Of a stretch of DNA of 9,398 nucleotides, positions 1 to 6,590 are shown one piece after another. Location of the stretch: contig VFKO01000511.1 of NCBI GenBank assembly GCA_009885515.1, positions 1 to 9,398 on the forward strand. Reading direction: 5' to 3'. The notes under the pieces were generated by a model that saw nothing but the letters and a program-made list of their open reading frames with translations, was not told the DNA's origin and did no database searches. A program made the translations under genes and the position numbers. The DNA is from Rhodobiaceae bacterium. GTDB taxonomy: Bacteria > Pseudomonadota > Alphaproteobacteria > Micropepsales > Micropepsaceae. Numbering within the stretch: position 1 is the stretch's first letter; each line of letters begins with the position of its first letter.

Positions 1-1238
1 CGGCGTGCGACGACATCTTCCACTGCGCTATGTTGGCCCGCACGCAAGGCGGAATCGATCCAGGTTTGAACAAAGACGTCGCGCTGCGCGTGGCTGCCGC
101 CCACCAAATGCAAGCGGCCAAGCAGCGGTCCGAGCGCATCTGCCGCGACAGAGAAGCGCCCTTGCGCGTAGGCCGCCAGTCCGCGCGCGCATGGAATAAC
201 CAAACTGTCCCACACACCGCTGTCGTCTTTTTCGCCGCGACGTTCCAGCGACGCCAGAAATTCTGCTGCCGCCTGATGCTTGCCGCCACGCGCCAGCGCA
301 TAGATGAAAAGAAGATCGTTAAAGGGTACAATGTGTTCGTGCCAGCGTTCCAACACCTTCTCGACTACCGGATGCCACCGCTCGCCTACGCTTACGCCCC
401 GCAGTTCCAGGCGCCAGAGCGCCGAGATCGCGCCAATTTGTTCCTGGGCAAACTCCGGCCATTCGCCCCAAAGATGCTCGTCGAACACCCGCAAGGCCCG
501 CAAGTGGTCGTCGTGATCCAGATGAAGCAACAATAAATGCCAATAGTTGTGTTCGCGAATGAAAATGCTTCGATCAGCCCAACCTTTGGCGTGCGATGTC
601 AGAAATTCGATGCCCTCATCGATGCGGCCTTGGGTATCGAGGACGTGAGCAATCGCGTGCTGCGCCCATGCTTCGTTCCGGTTCAATGAGAGGGCATGCC
701 GGGCGGCTTGCTCCGCCCGCGCAACATCGTTCGATTGCTCCAGTGCGAACGCCTTCATGCCCCACGCTTCGGCCACATCCGGACGAGCAACAGTCACTGT
801 GTTGGCCACATCGAGCATCGCTTGCGCGTTGCCCTGATTGAACGCGTGGTACTGCGCCCATTTCGCCGTCACGATATCAGAGGGATGGTTTGCAACGATT
901 TCGCGCAGTCGATTCAGCGCTTGATCTGAGTTTCCGCGCCACCACTGATAGATTGCGGCGGTAAACTCGCGTTCCCGGTCGTTGGCATCACGCGCCAGCG
1001 CGCGCGCCCTTACCACATATTTGCGCGCGGACTTGAATCCCCATGCCGATTCCAGCGCCATGTGAACTGCAGCGGCGTGGGCGTTGACCAGACAACAATC
1101 TGGATCGGCGCCGGCGGCCTCAAAAATCGACCGCACGCGGGGACCATAGCTGATCAAGTCCCTGCCATAGATATTGAACGCTTCTACACATTCCGGGCGC
1201 GCGCCTGAGATCGTCAGTCCGAAATTGTCTGTTGTCAT
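1..1238 (-). CDS. TTC38-like tetratricopeptide repeat protein (C-terminus cut by window edge)
   Basis: An uninterrupted reading frame of 412 codons runs from ATG at 1238 to the left edge without a stop, so the C-terminus is missing. I translated it by hand. It starts MTTDNFGLTISGARPE and is rich in paired amphipathic helices typical of TPR proteins (for example residues 55-115, 125-215 and 300-375). Two blocks are characteristic of the TTC38 family: HNYWHLLLLHLD (about 230-241) followed by RALRVFDEHLWG, and GGSHAQRDVF (about 380-389). The family is usually somewhat longer than 412 residues, so probably only a few dozen residues are lost. There is no signal peptide, suggesting a cytoplasmic scaffold or adaptor; no catalytic role is known to me. 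It lies about 30 bp after the YHS gene on the same strand, with GGAG upstream of the ATG, so it is probably co-transcribed from the ECF-type promoter at 1774-1801. The family call is firm; the function is open. Confidence 0.88.
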   Translation of the reverse strand, partial: MTTDNFGLTISGARPECVEAFNIYGRDLISYGPRVRSIFEAAGADPDCCLVNAHAAAVHMALESAWGFKSARKYVVRARALARDANDREREFTAAIYQWWRGNSDQALNRLREIVANHPSDIVTAKWAQYHAFNQGNAQAMLDVANTVTVARPDVAEAWGMKAFALEQSNDVARAEQAARHALSLNRNEAWAQHAIAHVLDTQGRIDEGIEFLTSHAKGWADRSIFIREHNYWHLLLLHLDHDDHLRALRVFDEHLWGEWPEFAQEQIGAISALWRLELRGVSVGERWHPVVEKVLERWHEHIVPFNDLLFIYALARGGKHQAAAEFLASLERRGEKDDSGVWDSLVIPCARGLAAYAQGRFSVAADALGPLLGRLHLVGGSHAQRDVFVQTWIDSALRAGQHSAVEDVVAR

Positions 1239-1268
1239 GGCTCGCGCTCCGGGAGTTGAATTGCAGGA

Positions 1269-1736
1269 TCAATTGCCCAGCACGCCAGGCCAGTTACGGT
1301 CGCCTTTGCTGATGAAGCCCGGTATGTCTTTTTCCCACTTCGCCTGGACGCTGCGATCATAGTTGAGGTACAGCTTGCCGCCGACGATCTTCCACACCTC
1401 AGGATCGCCCGAAGCGGTGTAGTTTTGTGCAATGGCCCACGCGCAATAGCCGCCATACTGGGGTGCGAAGCTCACTGGGCTTGCTTTGAAGGCGTCGAGG
1501 TTTTCCTTGGTCGAAAACTGCCACGTCGCACCCTTGAACGCGGTTGAGAATTGACCGTTTCCGGCAACCGGGCGGCCGAGTTTGAAATATGCAACGACGT
1601 CGTAGCCGCCTGCCCCCAGCGAGGAAAACGTACCCGTATAAATTTCTGCTTCGCGCGCTTGGGCGCTCTGAGAGGACAATAATGCCCCGGCAAGCATTGC
1701 GGCTGCGGCGGTGAAGGTCAAAATGGCTGATTTCAT
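1269..1736 (-). CDS. Secreted YHS-domain protein
   Basis: A 155-residue protein. Residues 1-27 form a signal peptide: a Lys-containing start, a hydrophobic Ala/Leu core and an AQA cleavage motif, giving export to the periplasm. The rest is one YHS domain: GGYDVVAYF (about 42-50), an FSTKENLDAFKASP helix, then FAPQYGGYCAWAIAQ (about 90-104) with its single Cys in the domain core, and GKLYLNYDRSVQAKW near the end. YHS domains occur in metal-handling and redox proteins, and some stand-alone exported versions like this one are uncharacterised. The ATG at 1736 is preceded by AAGGAGAG at a good distance, which fixes the start. The gene lies divergent to an ECF sigma gene and first in a probable two-gene operon with the TTC38-like gene. 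A likely sigma-dependent promoter sits about 40 bp upstream. Metal binding is an inference from the family, not visible here. Confidence 0.92.
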   Translation of the reverse strand: MKSAILTFTAAAAMLAGALLSSQSAQAREAEIYTGTFSSLGAGGYDVVAYFKLGRPVAGNGQFSTAFKGATWQFSTKENLDAFKASPVSFAPQYGGYCAWAIAQNYTASGDPEVWKIVGGKLYLNYDRSVQAKWEKDIPGFISKGDRNWPGVLGN

Positions 1737-1773
1737 TGAATTCTCTCCTTTATGTGGGCCGTCATAATCATGG

Positions 1774-1801
1774 TTCGCCGGACCAGCTGAAAAAGTTTCG
1801 C
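1774..1801 (-). promoter_or_regulatory. Putative ECF-sigma promoter of the YHS-TTC38 operon
   Basis: Read on the minus strand, GCGAAACTTTTT (1801-1790) forms a -35-like element whose GAAAC is followed after exactly 17 nt by CGAA (1777-1774) as a -10-like element. Transcription would start around 1765-1768, giving a leader of about 30 nt that includes the AAGGAGAG ribosome site of the YHS gene. The element is a mirror copy of the one at 1820-1847. The -10 CGAA matches what I recall for Caulobacter sigma-F promoters (-35 GTAACC, -10 CGAA), whose anti-sigma NrsF is of the same family as the one here. This is a motif inference without transcript data. Confidence 0.6.
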
Positions 1802-1831
1802 GTTCATTCAGCGTTGGAAGCGAAACTTTTT
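1790..1831. repeat. Perfect 12-bp inverted repeat between divergent genes
   Basis: The left arm is 1790-1801 and the right arm, GCGAAACTTTTT, is 1820-1831. The arms are perfect reverse complements separated by 18 bp. They lie in the only intergenic space between the divergent YHS and sigma genes. Because CGAA follows each arm outward at an identical distance, I read the repeat as the -35 regions of two back-to-back promoters rather than as a simple repressor operator. An operator cannot be excluded. Confidence 0.8.
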
Positions 1832-1847
1832 GGGCGACACGGACGAA
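1820..1847 (+). promoter_or_regulatory. Putative ECF-sigma promoter of the sigma/anti-sigma operon (autoregulation)
   Basis: GCGAAACTTTTT (1820-1831) is followed by CGAA at 1844-1847, with 17 nt between GAAAC and CGAA, the same geometry as the minus-strand copy. The start of transcription would be near 1854-1857. This places any sigma-gene start codon upstream of about 1855, such as the TTG at 1830, outside the transcript, and argues for a start at GTG 1905 or GTG 2001. Positive autoregulation is usual for ECF sigma factors paired with an anti-sigma gene. Confidence 0.6.
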
Positions 1848-1904
1848 TATCCCATTGAACCCCTATCGAAAGGCGAGGTGCTTTCGAACCACCCTGGAGC
1901 TTTT

Positions 1905-2573
1905 GTGACCGCAGCGCTGCATTTCGGACCTGCCATTGACGTCCCCTCATTCATGGTGATCATAAGGCACTTGCGACTTGTGCTTGACGCCGGATTCGCA
2001 GTGGCCGAACTGAACGAAACCCAGTCCCAACGTTGGCAGCGCCTGATGATCGCCGCGCAAGCCGCCGAACCGCGCGCTTATGCTGAGTTGCTGCGAGAAT
2101 CCTCATCCTTCATCCGCGTGATTGCGCGACGCTACCATTCCGACGCCGGAACCATCGAAGATGTCGTTCAAGAAACCCTGATCAGCATTCACCGGGTACG
2201 CCAGACCTATGAACCCGGCCGCGCCGTCGAACCCTGGATTGCTGCAATTGCAAAAGCCCGCGCCATCGACGCATTGCGCGCGCGTCTGCGGCGGCTGAAA
2301 ATGGAAACGCCTGTGGCGGCGGAGGTGCTCGCCAACATTCCGGATACGATGCGCTCAAGTGAAAACACACTCGCAGCAAACACGTCAATCGCTGAGGCCA
2401 TGGCCGCACTACCGCCTGCGCAACGGGCGGCTGTCCGCCTGTTGAAGATCGAAGAACTCTCCTTGCGCGAGGCCTCTGAGACTAGTGGCCAATCAATATC
2501 AGCACTGAAATCGGCTCTGCACCGGGCGATGCTGTCCCTGCGCTTGGTGCTGACAGGTGGCCGCGATGCATGA
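1905..2573 (+). CDS. ECF-type RNA polymerase sigma-70 factor
   Basis: With the start used here the protein has 222 residues. The sigma-2 region spans about 51-130, with the core-binding helix carrying DVVQETL (about 86-92) and the -10 recognition helix around EPWIAAIAKARAIDALRARL. The sigma-4 region spans about 162-215: a LPPAQRAAVRLL helix, then a helix-turn-helix with LSLREASETSGQS and SALKSALHRAM for -35 recognition. There is no sigma-3 region, as in ECF factors. The frame is open from 1830, but that TTG lies inside the proposed promoter. GTG 1905 has GGAG five nt upstream. GTG 2001 would give 190 residues, nearer the usual family length, with only a weak GGA upstream; the residues between the two do not look like a domain. 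The stop overlaps the anti-sigma start by 8 nt, so the two are translationally coupled. It probably drives its own operon and the divergent YHS operon. Confidence 0.9.
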   Translation: MTAALHFGPAIDVPSFMVIIRHLRLVLDAGFAVAELNETQSQRWQRLMIAAQAAEPRAYAELLRESSSFIRVIARRYHSDAGTIEDVVQETLISIHRVRQTYEPGRAVEPWIAAIAKARAIDALRARLRRLKMETPVAAEVLANIPDTMRSSENTLAANTSIAEAMAALPPAQRAAVRLLKIEELSLREASETSGQSISALKSALHRAMLSLRLVLTGGRDA

Positions 2574-3213
2574 AACAACCAGCGCGCTGATAGAGCGCCT
2601 TACCAGCCAAGCCGTGCCAATCAAGCCTTTGCTCTCGCCATGGCTGCGCGCGGCGGCGTTGCTTGTGCCGGTGTTGGGGCTGATGACAGCTATCGCCTTG
2701 GCAAGTGGCAACCCAACGCGGGTCACGGATCACCTTTCAGATCCCGTATTCACGTTGGCCTTGGCGGGGTCCCTGCTCACCGGAATATTTGCTTTCGTTG
2801 CTGCGTTCATGCTTTCGGTTCCAGGACGGACGGAGTCTTGGGGCTGGTTGCCTGCGGCGCCCGCGGTAATCTGGCTTACCGCAAGCACTGTGCAATGTTA
2901 CCGCCACGTCGAGGAATACGGCATTCACGACTACTCGCCGTTCGCCAGCGCCGACTGCTTCGTTTTCATCTTGATGGCCGGCACGCCGATTGCTGTGGCC
3001 ACGCATTTCTTGCTGAGGCGCGCATTGTCCACGAATTTGACGGGCGTAACCTCGCTCGCAGGCCTTGCCGCCGCCACCCTTGCAGCGGCGATGCTCGCGT
3101 TCTTCCATCCAGCCGGTACCGACCCCGTGGATTTCATTACTCATGTCGTCGCAGTCAGCGCCTTGGTGCTTTACATGACGACTTTCGGGCGCAACGCGCT
3201 TGGTTCGGACTAG
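2566..3213 (+). CDS. NrsF-like (DUF1109) membrane anti-sigma factor
   Basis: A 215-residue integral membrane protein with six likely membrane helices (roughly 28-47, 62-84, 94-109, 131-150, 159-181, 190-207). A short N-terminal cytoplasmic segment (about 1-25) would hold the sigma factor. The pattern ADCFVFI...GTP followed by LRRAL and LAGLAAATLAA matches the DUF1109/NrsF family, whose members are anti-sigma factors encoded next to their ECF sigma gene. The ATG at 2566 is preferred over GTG 2557 because AGGTGG lies five nt upstream of the ATG and includes that GTG. Cys131 is in the position of a sensing Cys that I recall for Caulobacter NrsF. The usual second Cys, in a His-Cys motif after helix 5, is Pro182 here (His181-Pro182). 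An extra Cys is present at 111. The gene ends on a stop codon interlocked with that of the convergent PLP enzyme. Confidence 0.87.
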   Translation: MHETTSALIERLTSQAVPIKPLLSPWLRAAALLVPVLGLMTAIALASGNPTRVTDHLSDPVFTLALAGSLLTGIFAFVAAFMLSVPGRTESWGWLPAAPAVIWLTASTVQCYRHVEEYGIHDYSPFASADCFVFILMAGTPIAVATHFLLRRALSTNLTGVTSLAGLAAATLAAAMLAFFHPAGTDPVDFITHVVAVSALVLYMTTFGRNALGSD

Positions 3214-4484
3214 CCGAGGGCGTTCTGCAGATCGGCCACAAGATCTTCGGGATGCTCCACCCCAATCGAAATGCGGATCAGGCCGTCTGGAATGCCCAAC
3301 CGTTCACGATCGACCTTGGAGAAACCCGAGTGCATCGTGGTCGCCGGATGGCAGGCCAGACTTTCCGTGCCGCCCAAACTGACGGCCAGTTTTACGATCT
3401 GCAGACTGTCGAGAACGCGAAACGCCTCTTGCGTGCCACCCTTCACGACAAAGCTGAATGTGGAGCCCGCACCGCTACATTGCCGGTCATAGATTGCACG
3501 CTGCGGGTCGCTCTTGGGCAGCAGGCTTGGAAAATTCACAGCCTCGATTTTGGGATGCGACAGCAGATATTCCGCGACGGCCTTGGCGTTGTCTGCGGCC
3601 TTGTTCATGCGCAGCGCCACCGTCTCTAGTGATCGCGTCACCATCCAGCATGAATTGGGATCGAGCTGACAACCAAGCCATCCGCGCAAGTTGCGTAGCG
3701 GTGCCAGTGCCACATCGCTGCCGGTCACTGCCCCCGCTACCAAGTCGCTGTGCCCCGCCACGTATTTGGTGAGCGAATAGATGTTGATGTCGGCGCCGTG
3801 CTTCAGCGGGTTTTGAAAAATTGGACCGAGCAGCGTGTTGTCGACTGCGAGCAACGGCTTCTTTCCTGATGCCGCGCCGATTTCCTTGGCCGCCTGAGCA
3901 AGCGCCGCAATATCGCAGAGCAGGCTTGACGGATTGGCCGGTGTCTCCGCCAAAATCATTTTGATTCTTGTTTGATCGGTCTTGGCGAGCGAAGCGCGGA
4001 TCGCGCCGATGTTCGTCGCGTCTTCGATGGCGACCCAGGTCACACCGAATTCCGACAGGAACTTTTCTATCACCGATGCGGTGGCACCGTAGAGCGGCTT
4101 CGTGAATGCCACACAATCGCCGGGGCGAAGGTAGCCCATCAACACGGTCGAGATCGCGGCCATGCCCGAGGAAAACACCAAGGCATCATCCGCATCATCG
4201 ATCAATGCCATGCGGTCTTCCAGCATTTCCAGATTGGGGTTGTTGTAGCGCGAGTACACCAGGCCGCCGGACTGACCTTCGGGTGCCTTGCGACGGTTGC
4301 CGATGACATCGAAGAGAATTTTACCTTCCTCGGCGCTGCGAAAAACAAAGGTCGAGGTCAGGAAAATCGGCGGCTTGATGGCGCCTTCCGACAACATCGG
4401 GTCATAGCCATAGGACAGCATTTGCGTTTCCGTATGCAACGGACGGCCGGCGATGGTGCGTTTGTGATAGCGGGTGGTTTTCAT
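3210..4484 (-). CDS. Cystathionine gamma-synthase family PLP-dependent enzyme
   Basis: A 424-residue Cys/Met-metabolism PLP enzyme, fold type I. Counting from this start, visible motifs are: YSRYNNP (about 77-83), whose Tyr and Arg bind the cofactor phosphate of the partner subunit; FSSGMAAI (about 104-111) for phosphate binding; DNT with the Asp (about 215) that contacts the pyridine nitrogen; SLTKYVAGHSD with the Schiff-base Lys at about 240; and SLGGTESLACHPATTMHS near 369-386 for the substrate carboxylate. Length is usual. The family includes gamma-synthase, gamma- and beta-lyases and sulfhydrylases, which sequence reading alone does not separate; members like this with an extended N-terminus (TRYHKRTIAGRPLH) are usually annotated only to family level. 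ATG 4484 is chosen over ATG 4502 because GAGGG lies six nt upstream of it. The gene is monocistronic and convergent with the anti-sigma gene, overlapping by 4 bp. Confidence 0.93.
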   Translation of the reverse strand: MKTTRYHKRTIAGRPLHTETQMLSYGYDPMLSEGAIKPPIFLTSTFVFRSAEEGKILFDVIGNRRKAPEGQSGGLVYSRYNNPNLEMLEDRMALIDDADDALVFSSGMAAISTVLMGYLRPGDCVAFTKPLYGATASVIEKFLSEFGVTWVAIEDATNIGAIRASLAKTDQTRIKMILAETPANPSSLLCDIAALAQAAKEIGAASGKKPLLAVDNTLLGPIFQNPLKHGADINIYSLTKYVAGHSDLVAGAVTGSDVALAPLRNLRGWLGCQLDPNSCWMVTRSLETVALRMNKAADNAKAVAEYLLSHPKIEAVNFPSLLPKSDPQRAIYDRQCSGAGSTFSFVVKGGTQEAFRVLDSLQIVKLAVSLGGTESLACHPATTMHSGFSKVDRERLGIPDGLIRISIGVEHPEDLVADLQNALG

Positions 4485-4749
4485 GGAATTCCCTCGAAGC
4501 ATGCGAGTCGCAAATTGCGCTCGTTTGCGGGCACTCTACCCGTCCGACCGCCGTTACGCGCGTTCAATTTTACTAGCCAATTCGAAATCTTGCGCTAAAA
4601 TCAGCGTCGAGCAGTGATAGGATGTTGTTTCGAAGGGGCGCACTGTCGCAGAAATCCTGACTCATTTTCGCTTCTGCAGATGCACGCGGAGTAAGGGATA
4701 GACTACCGGAGCCACGCGCCAATCACTTCTTCTCCGTTACGGCGTCGCG

Positions 4750-5553
4750 TCACGTCTTCTCCCAAATCGACTCGAAGCCATCCGCGGCACCCAACACCTG
4801 TGCGGGGCTTTTCTTGTCGATGTGGCCGATGAGGCCGCGATAGACGCCGTAGCCCACAAGTTCCTGCAAGCGCGGTGAAAATGTTTTCACCAGCTCCGGC
4901 TTTAATCCCAGTTGCTGATTTTCCTGCTGGCGGATGAAGCCTGCGCAATAGTTCATCGCAATGCCGGTGCGCCGCTCGCCCGTCTTGTTCGCGCCGCCGC
5001 CGTGCCAGAGTGATCCGTCCCAGATCAAGACGCTGCCCTTCTTCATTTCGGCGGGGATGCTTTCATACGTACCGCCATAAACGGGATTGTCCTTCACGTG
5101 GCTGCCCGGCACCAGCCGCGTCGCGCCATTGGCTTCGGTAAAGTCGGTCAGCGCCCACATCGAATTGCACACGATGGGAATGTGCGGTTTGGCCAGCGGG
5201 ATCACCATGTCGTCTGCATGGATGGGTTGCGCGATCTCGCCGGGGTCGATGGCGATGGACGACATCGATGAGATCAGGCAGCCCGGATCGAGAATCTCTT
5301 CCACCACGGGCAGCACGCTGGCGTGCACCGGCACCTCGGCGAACGGCGCGCCGTAAGCCAGCAGATTGTAGATGCGCACCGTATTGTGCCCCTCGAATCC
5401 GTTCATGGCGGGCTTGGCGTCCAGTTCGCGTTCCAGGCGAGTGAGCGCGGCGGCAAGCGCTTCGATCAGTTGAGGGGTGATGGCATTTTCCACCACCGTA
5501 AAGCCATCGCGGCGGATGCGTTCGACATGGGCTTTGCGGTCGGTGTCATTCAT
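4750..5553 (-). CDS. PhyH-type Fe(II)/2-oxoglutarate dioxygenase
   Basis: A 267-residue protein of the phytanoyl-CoA dioxygenase family, soluble and without a signal peptide. The iron-binding facial triad is visible: His112 and Asp114 in QPIHADD, and the distal His184 in GSLWHGGGANKTGERR; Arg194 or Arg195, about ten residues later, is placed to bind 2-oxoglutarate. RLVPGSH (about 146-152) and GSVLIWDGSLWH (about 173-184) are also family blocks. Such enzymes hydroxylate varied small molecules, so the substrate cannot be read from sequence. AGAGG lies nine nt upstream of the ATG. It is transcribed away from the MBL-fold gene, from a 73-bp shared spacer. The 265 bp between its stop and the next minus-strand gene hold no gene and no clear terminator. 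Confidence 0.92.
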   Translation of the reverse strand: MNDTDRKAHVERIRRDGFTVVENAITPQLIEALAAALTRLERELDAKPAMNGFEGHNTVRIYNLLAYGAPFAEVPVHASVLPVVEEILDPGCLISSMSSIAIDPGEIAQPIHADDMVIPLAKPHIPIVCNSMWALTDFTEANGATRLVPGSHVKDNPVYGGTYESIPAEMKKGSVLIWDGSLWHGGGANKTGERRTGIAMNYCAGFIRQQENQQLGLKPELVKTFSPRLQELVGYGVYRGLIGHIDKKSPAQVLGAADGFESIWEKT

Positions 5554-5626
5554 TCTCGAATACCTCTGGGCAATGCTGAGGCGTTCAGTCTAACCTAGTC
5601 GCCAGCCAAATGGGGAGTGTCTATTC

Positions 5627-6544
5627 ATGAAGTGGTTGCGTCGCTTGGGATATTTAGTGCTGGCACTCGCTGTCATCGGCGCGGGCGCCTATTTTTGGTT
5701 GGTCGTCGACGCCAGCGGCCCGTCGGATGGCGAGTATGCCATCGATATGGCTGAAGTTCGACAACTCGCGGCCTCTATGCCCGGCGACAAAGCACAGGAA
5801 ATTCGCGTCGAGAGAATTTCGGCCTTCAAGATGCCGCGTACCGCCATGATCGCCGGTGACGGATGGGGCGAAGTCGATGTGCCTGTCTATTCTTATCAGG
5901 TCGCGTTCGTGGACAAAGAAATCGTCATCGACACGGCCATCGACGGTGTTGCCGCCATCGCGCAAAAGGACCCCAATTTCGATGGAGCCGCCTACGCTCG
6001 CATGCAGGCGGCCATGATCAAGGCCTCCAGTATCGTAATCACGCACGAGCATCCCGACCACATTGGCGGCCTGGTCGCACATCCCGCGTTGAGCATGGTG
6101 CTGGGACACACCCAGCTGACGCAAGAACAAGTCAACCATCCGGAAAAAATGTTTGGCCTTAAGTTCCCCGAAGGTGCGCTCGCAAACTACAAGCCTCTAT
6201 CTTACGACCGCGTCCATGCCATCGCCCCGGGGGTCGTGGTGATTAAAGCGGCCGGCCACACACCGGGCAGCCAGCTGGTGTTTGTGCAATTGGCGAACGG
6301 CAAAGAAATTCTGTTTTTAGGCGATGTTGCCTGGCGGCACGAAAACGTCGATCGCGTACTCACCCGCGCGCGCTTGGTTTCATGGTGGTTCCTGGGCGAG
6401 GATCGCGATGCGGTCTTGCACCAACTCGCGGCGCTGAAAACGCTGCAGGAAACCGAGCCCGCGTTGGTCGTCGTCCCCGGTCACGACATCGACAAGATGG
6501 GCGAAATCCTGCAGTCGGGCGCGCTGGTGAGCGGGTTTAAGTAG
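5627..6544 (+). CDS. Membrane-anchored metallo-beta-lactamase-fold hydrolase
   Basis: A 305-residue protein. Residues 7-27 form one hydrophobic helix after a basic start (KWLRRLG), with no clear cleavage motif, so an inner-membrane anchor with the enzyme in the periplasm is likeliest. The MBL domain holds the whole metal set: THEHPDHIGG (His140, His142, Asp144, His145), His211 in AGHTPGS, Asp233 in LFLGDVAW and His286 in VVPGHD. This full dinuclear set with HxHxDH suits the glyoxalase II/lactonase-like hydrolases rather than a beta-lactamase, but the substrate is unknown. GGGGAG lies about nine nt upstream of the ATG. The gene is divergent from the PhyH dioxygenase and about 45 bp ahead of the toxin coding region. 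Confidence 0.92.
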   Translation: MKWLRRLGYLVLALAVIGAGAYFWLVVDASGPSDGEYAIDMAEVRQLAASMPGDKAQEIRVERISAFKMPRTAMIAGDGWGEVDVPVYSYQVAFVDKEIVIDTAIDGVAAIAQKDPNFDGAAYARMQAAMIKASSIVITHEHPDHIGGLVAHPALSMVLGHTQLTQEQVNHPEKMFGLKFPEGALANYKPLSYDRVHAIAPGVVVIKAAGHTPGSQLVFVQLANGKEILFLGDVAWRHENVDRVLTRARLVSWWFLGEDRDAVLHQLAALKTLQETEPALVVVPGHDIDKMGEILQSGALVSGFK

Positions 6545-6559
6545 GGCAAAATATTCATT

Positions 6560-6590
6560 GATTGTAAGTACAATCCGGTACATACAGTAC
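6560..6590. promoter_or_regulatory. Candidate BrnA operator upstream of brnT
   Basis: GATTGTAAGTACAATC (6560-6575) is a perfect palindrome with 7-bp arms around a 2-bp centre. GTAC recurs at 6568, 6578 and 6587, that is every 9-10 bp, about one helical turn. The site lies between the MBL stop and the toxin coding region, in AT-richer DNA, where BrnA, a DNA-binding antitoxin, is expected to repress its own operon. The operator role is inferred from position and symmetry. Confidence 0.5.

Noticed and set aside
30..536. A 168-codon plus-strand open frame over the left end.
   Set aside because: It lies antisense to the TTC38-like gene, whose minus-strand frame carries clear family motifs; no domain is recognisable in the plus-strand product.
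2640..3629. A 329-codon plus-strand open frame crossing the anti-sigma gene and the end of the PLP enzyme gene.
   Set aside because: It overlaps two well-supported genes in another frame or strand, and its product is rich in Arg, Cys and His with no recognisable domain, as expected of a GC-rich shadow frame.
4606..4631. A minus-strand GAAAC with CGAC 17 nt later, upstream of the PLP enzyme, resembling the ECF promoters at 1774-1847.
   Set aside because: It lacks the flanking GC and T-run of the paired elements, the -10 is CGAC instead of CGAA, and it would give a leader over 110 nt. One loose match in this much sequence can be chance.
4648..4677. GCAGAA / TTCTGC inverted repeat as a possible terminator or operator downstream of the PhyH gene.
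   Set aside because: Only 6-bp arms with an 18-bp loop, no T run, and it lies far past the stop; too weak to call.
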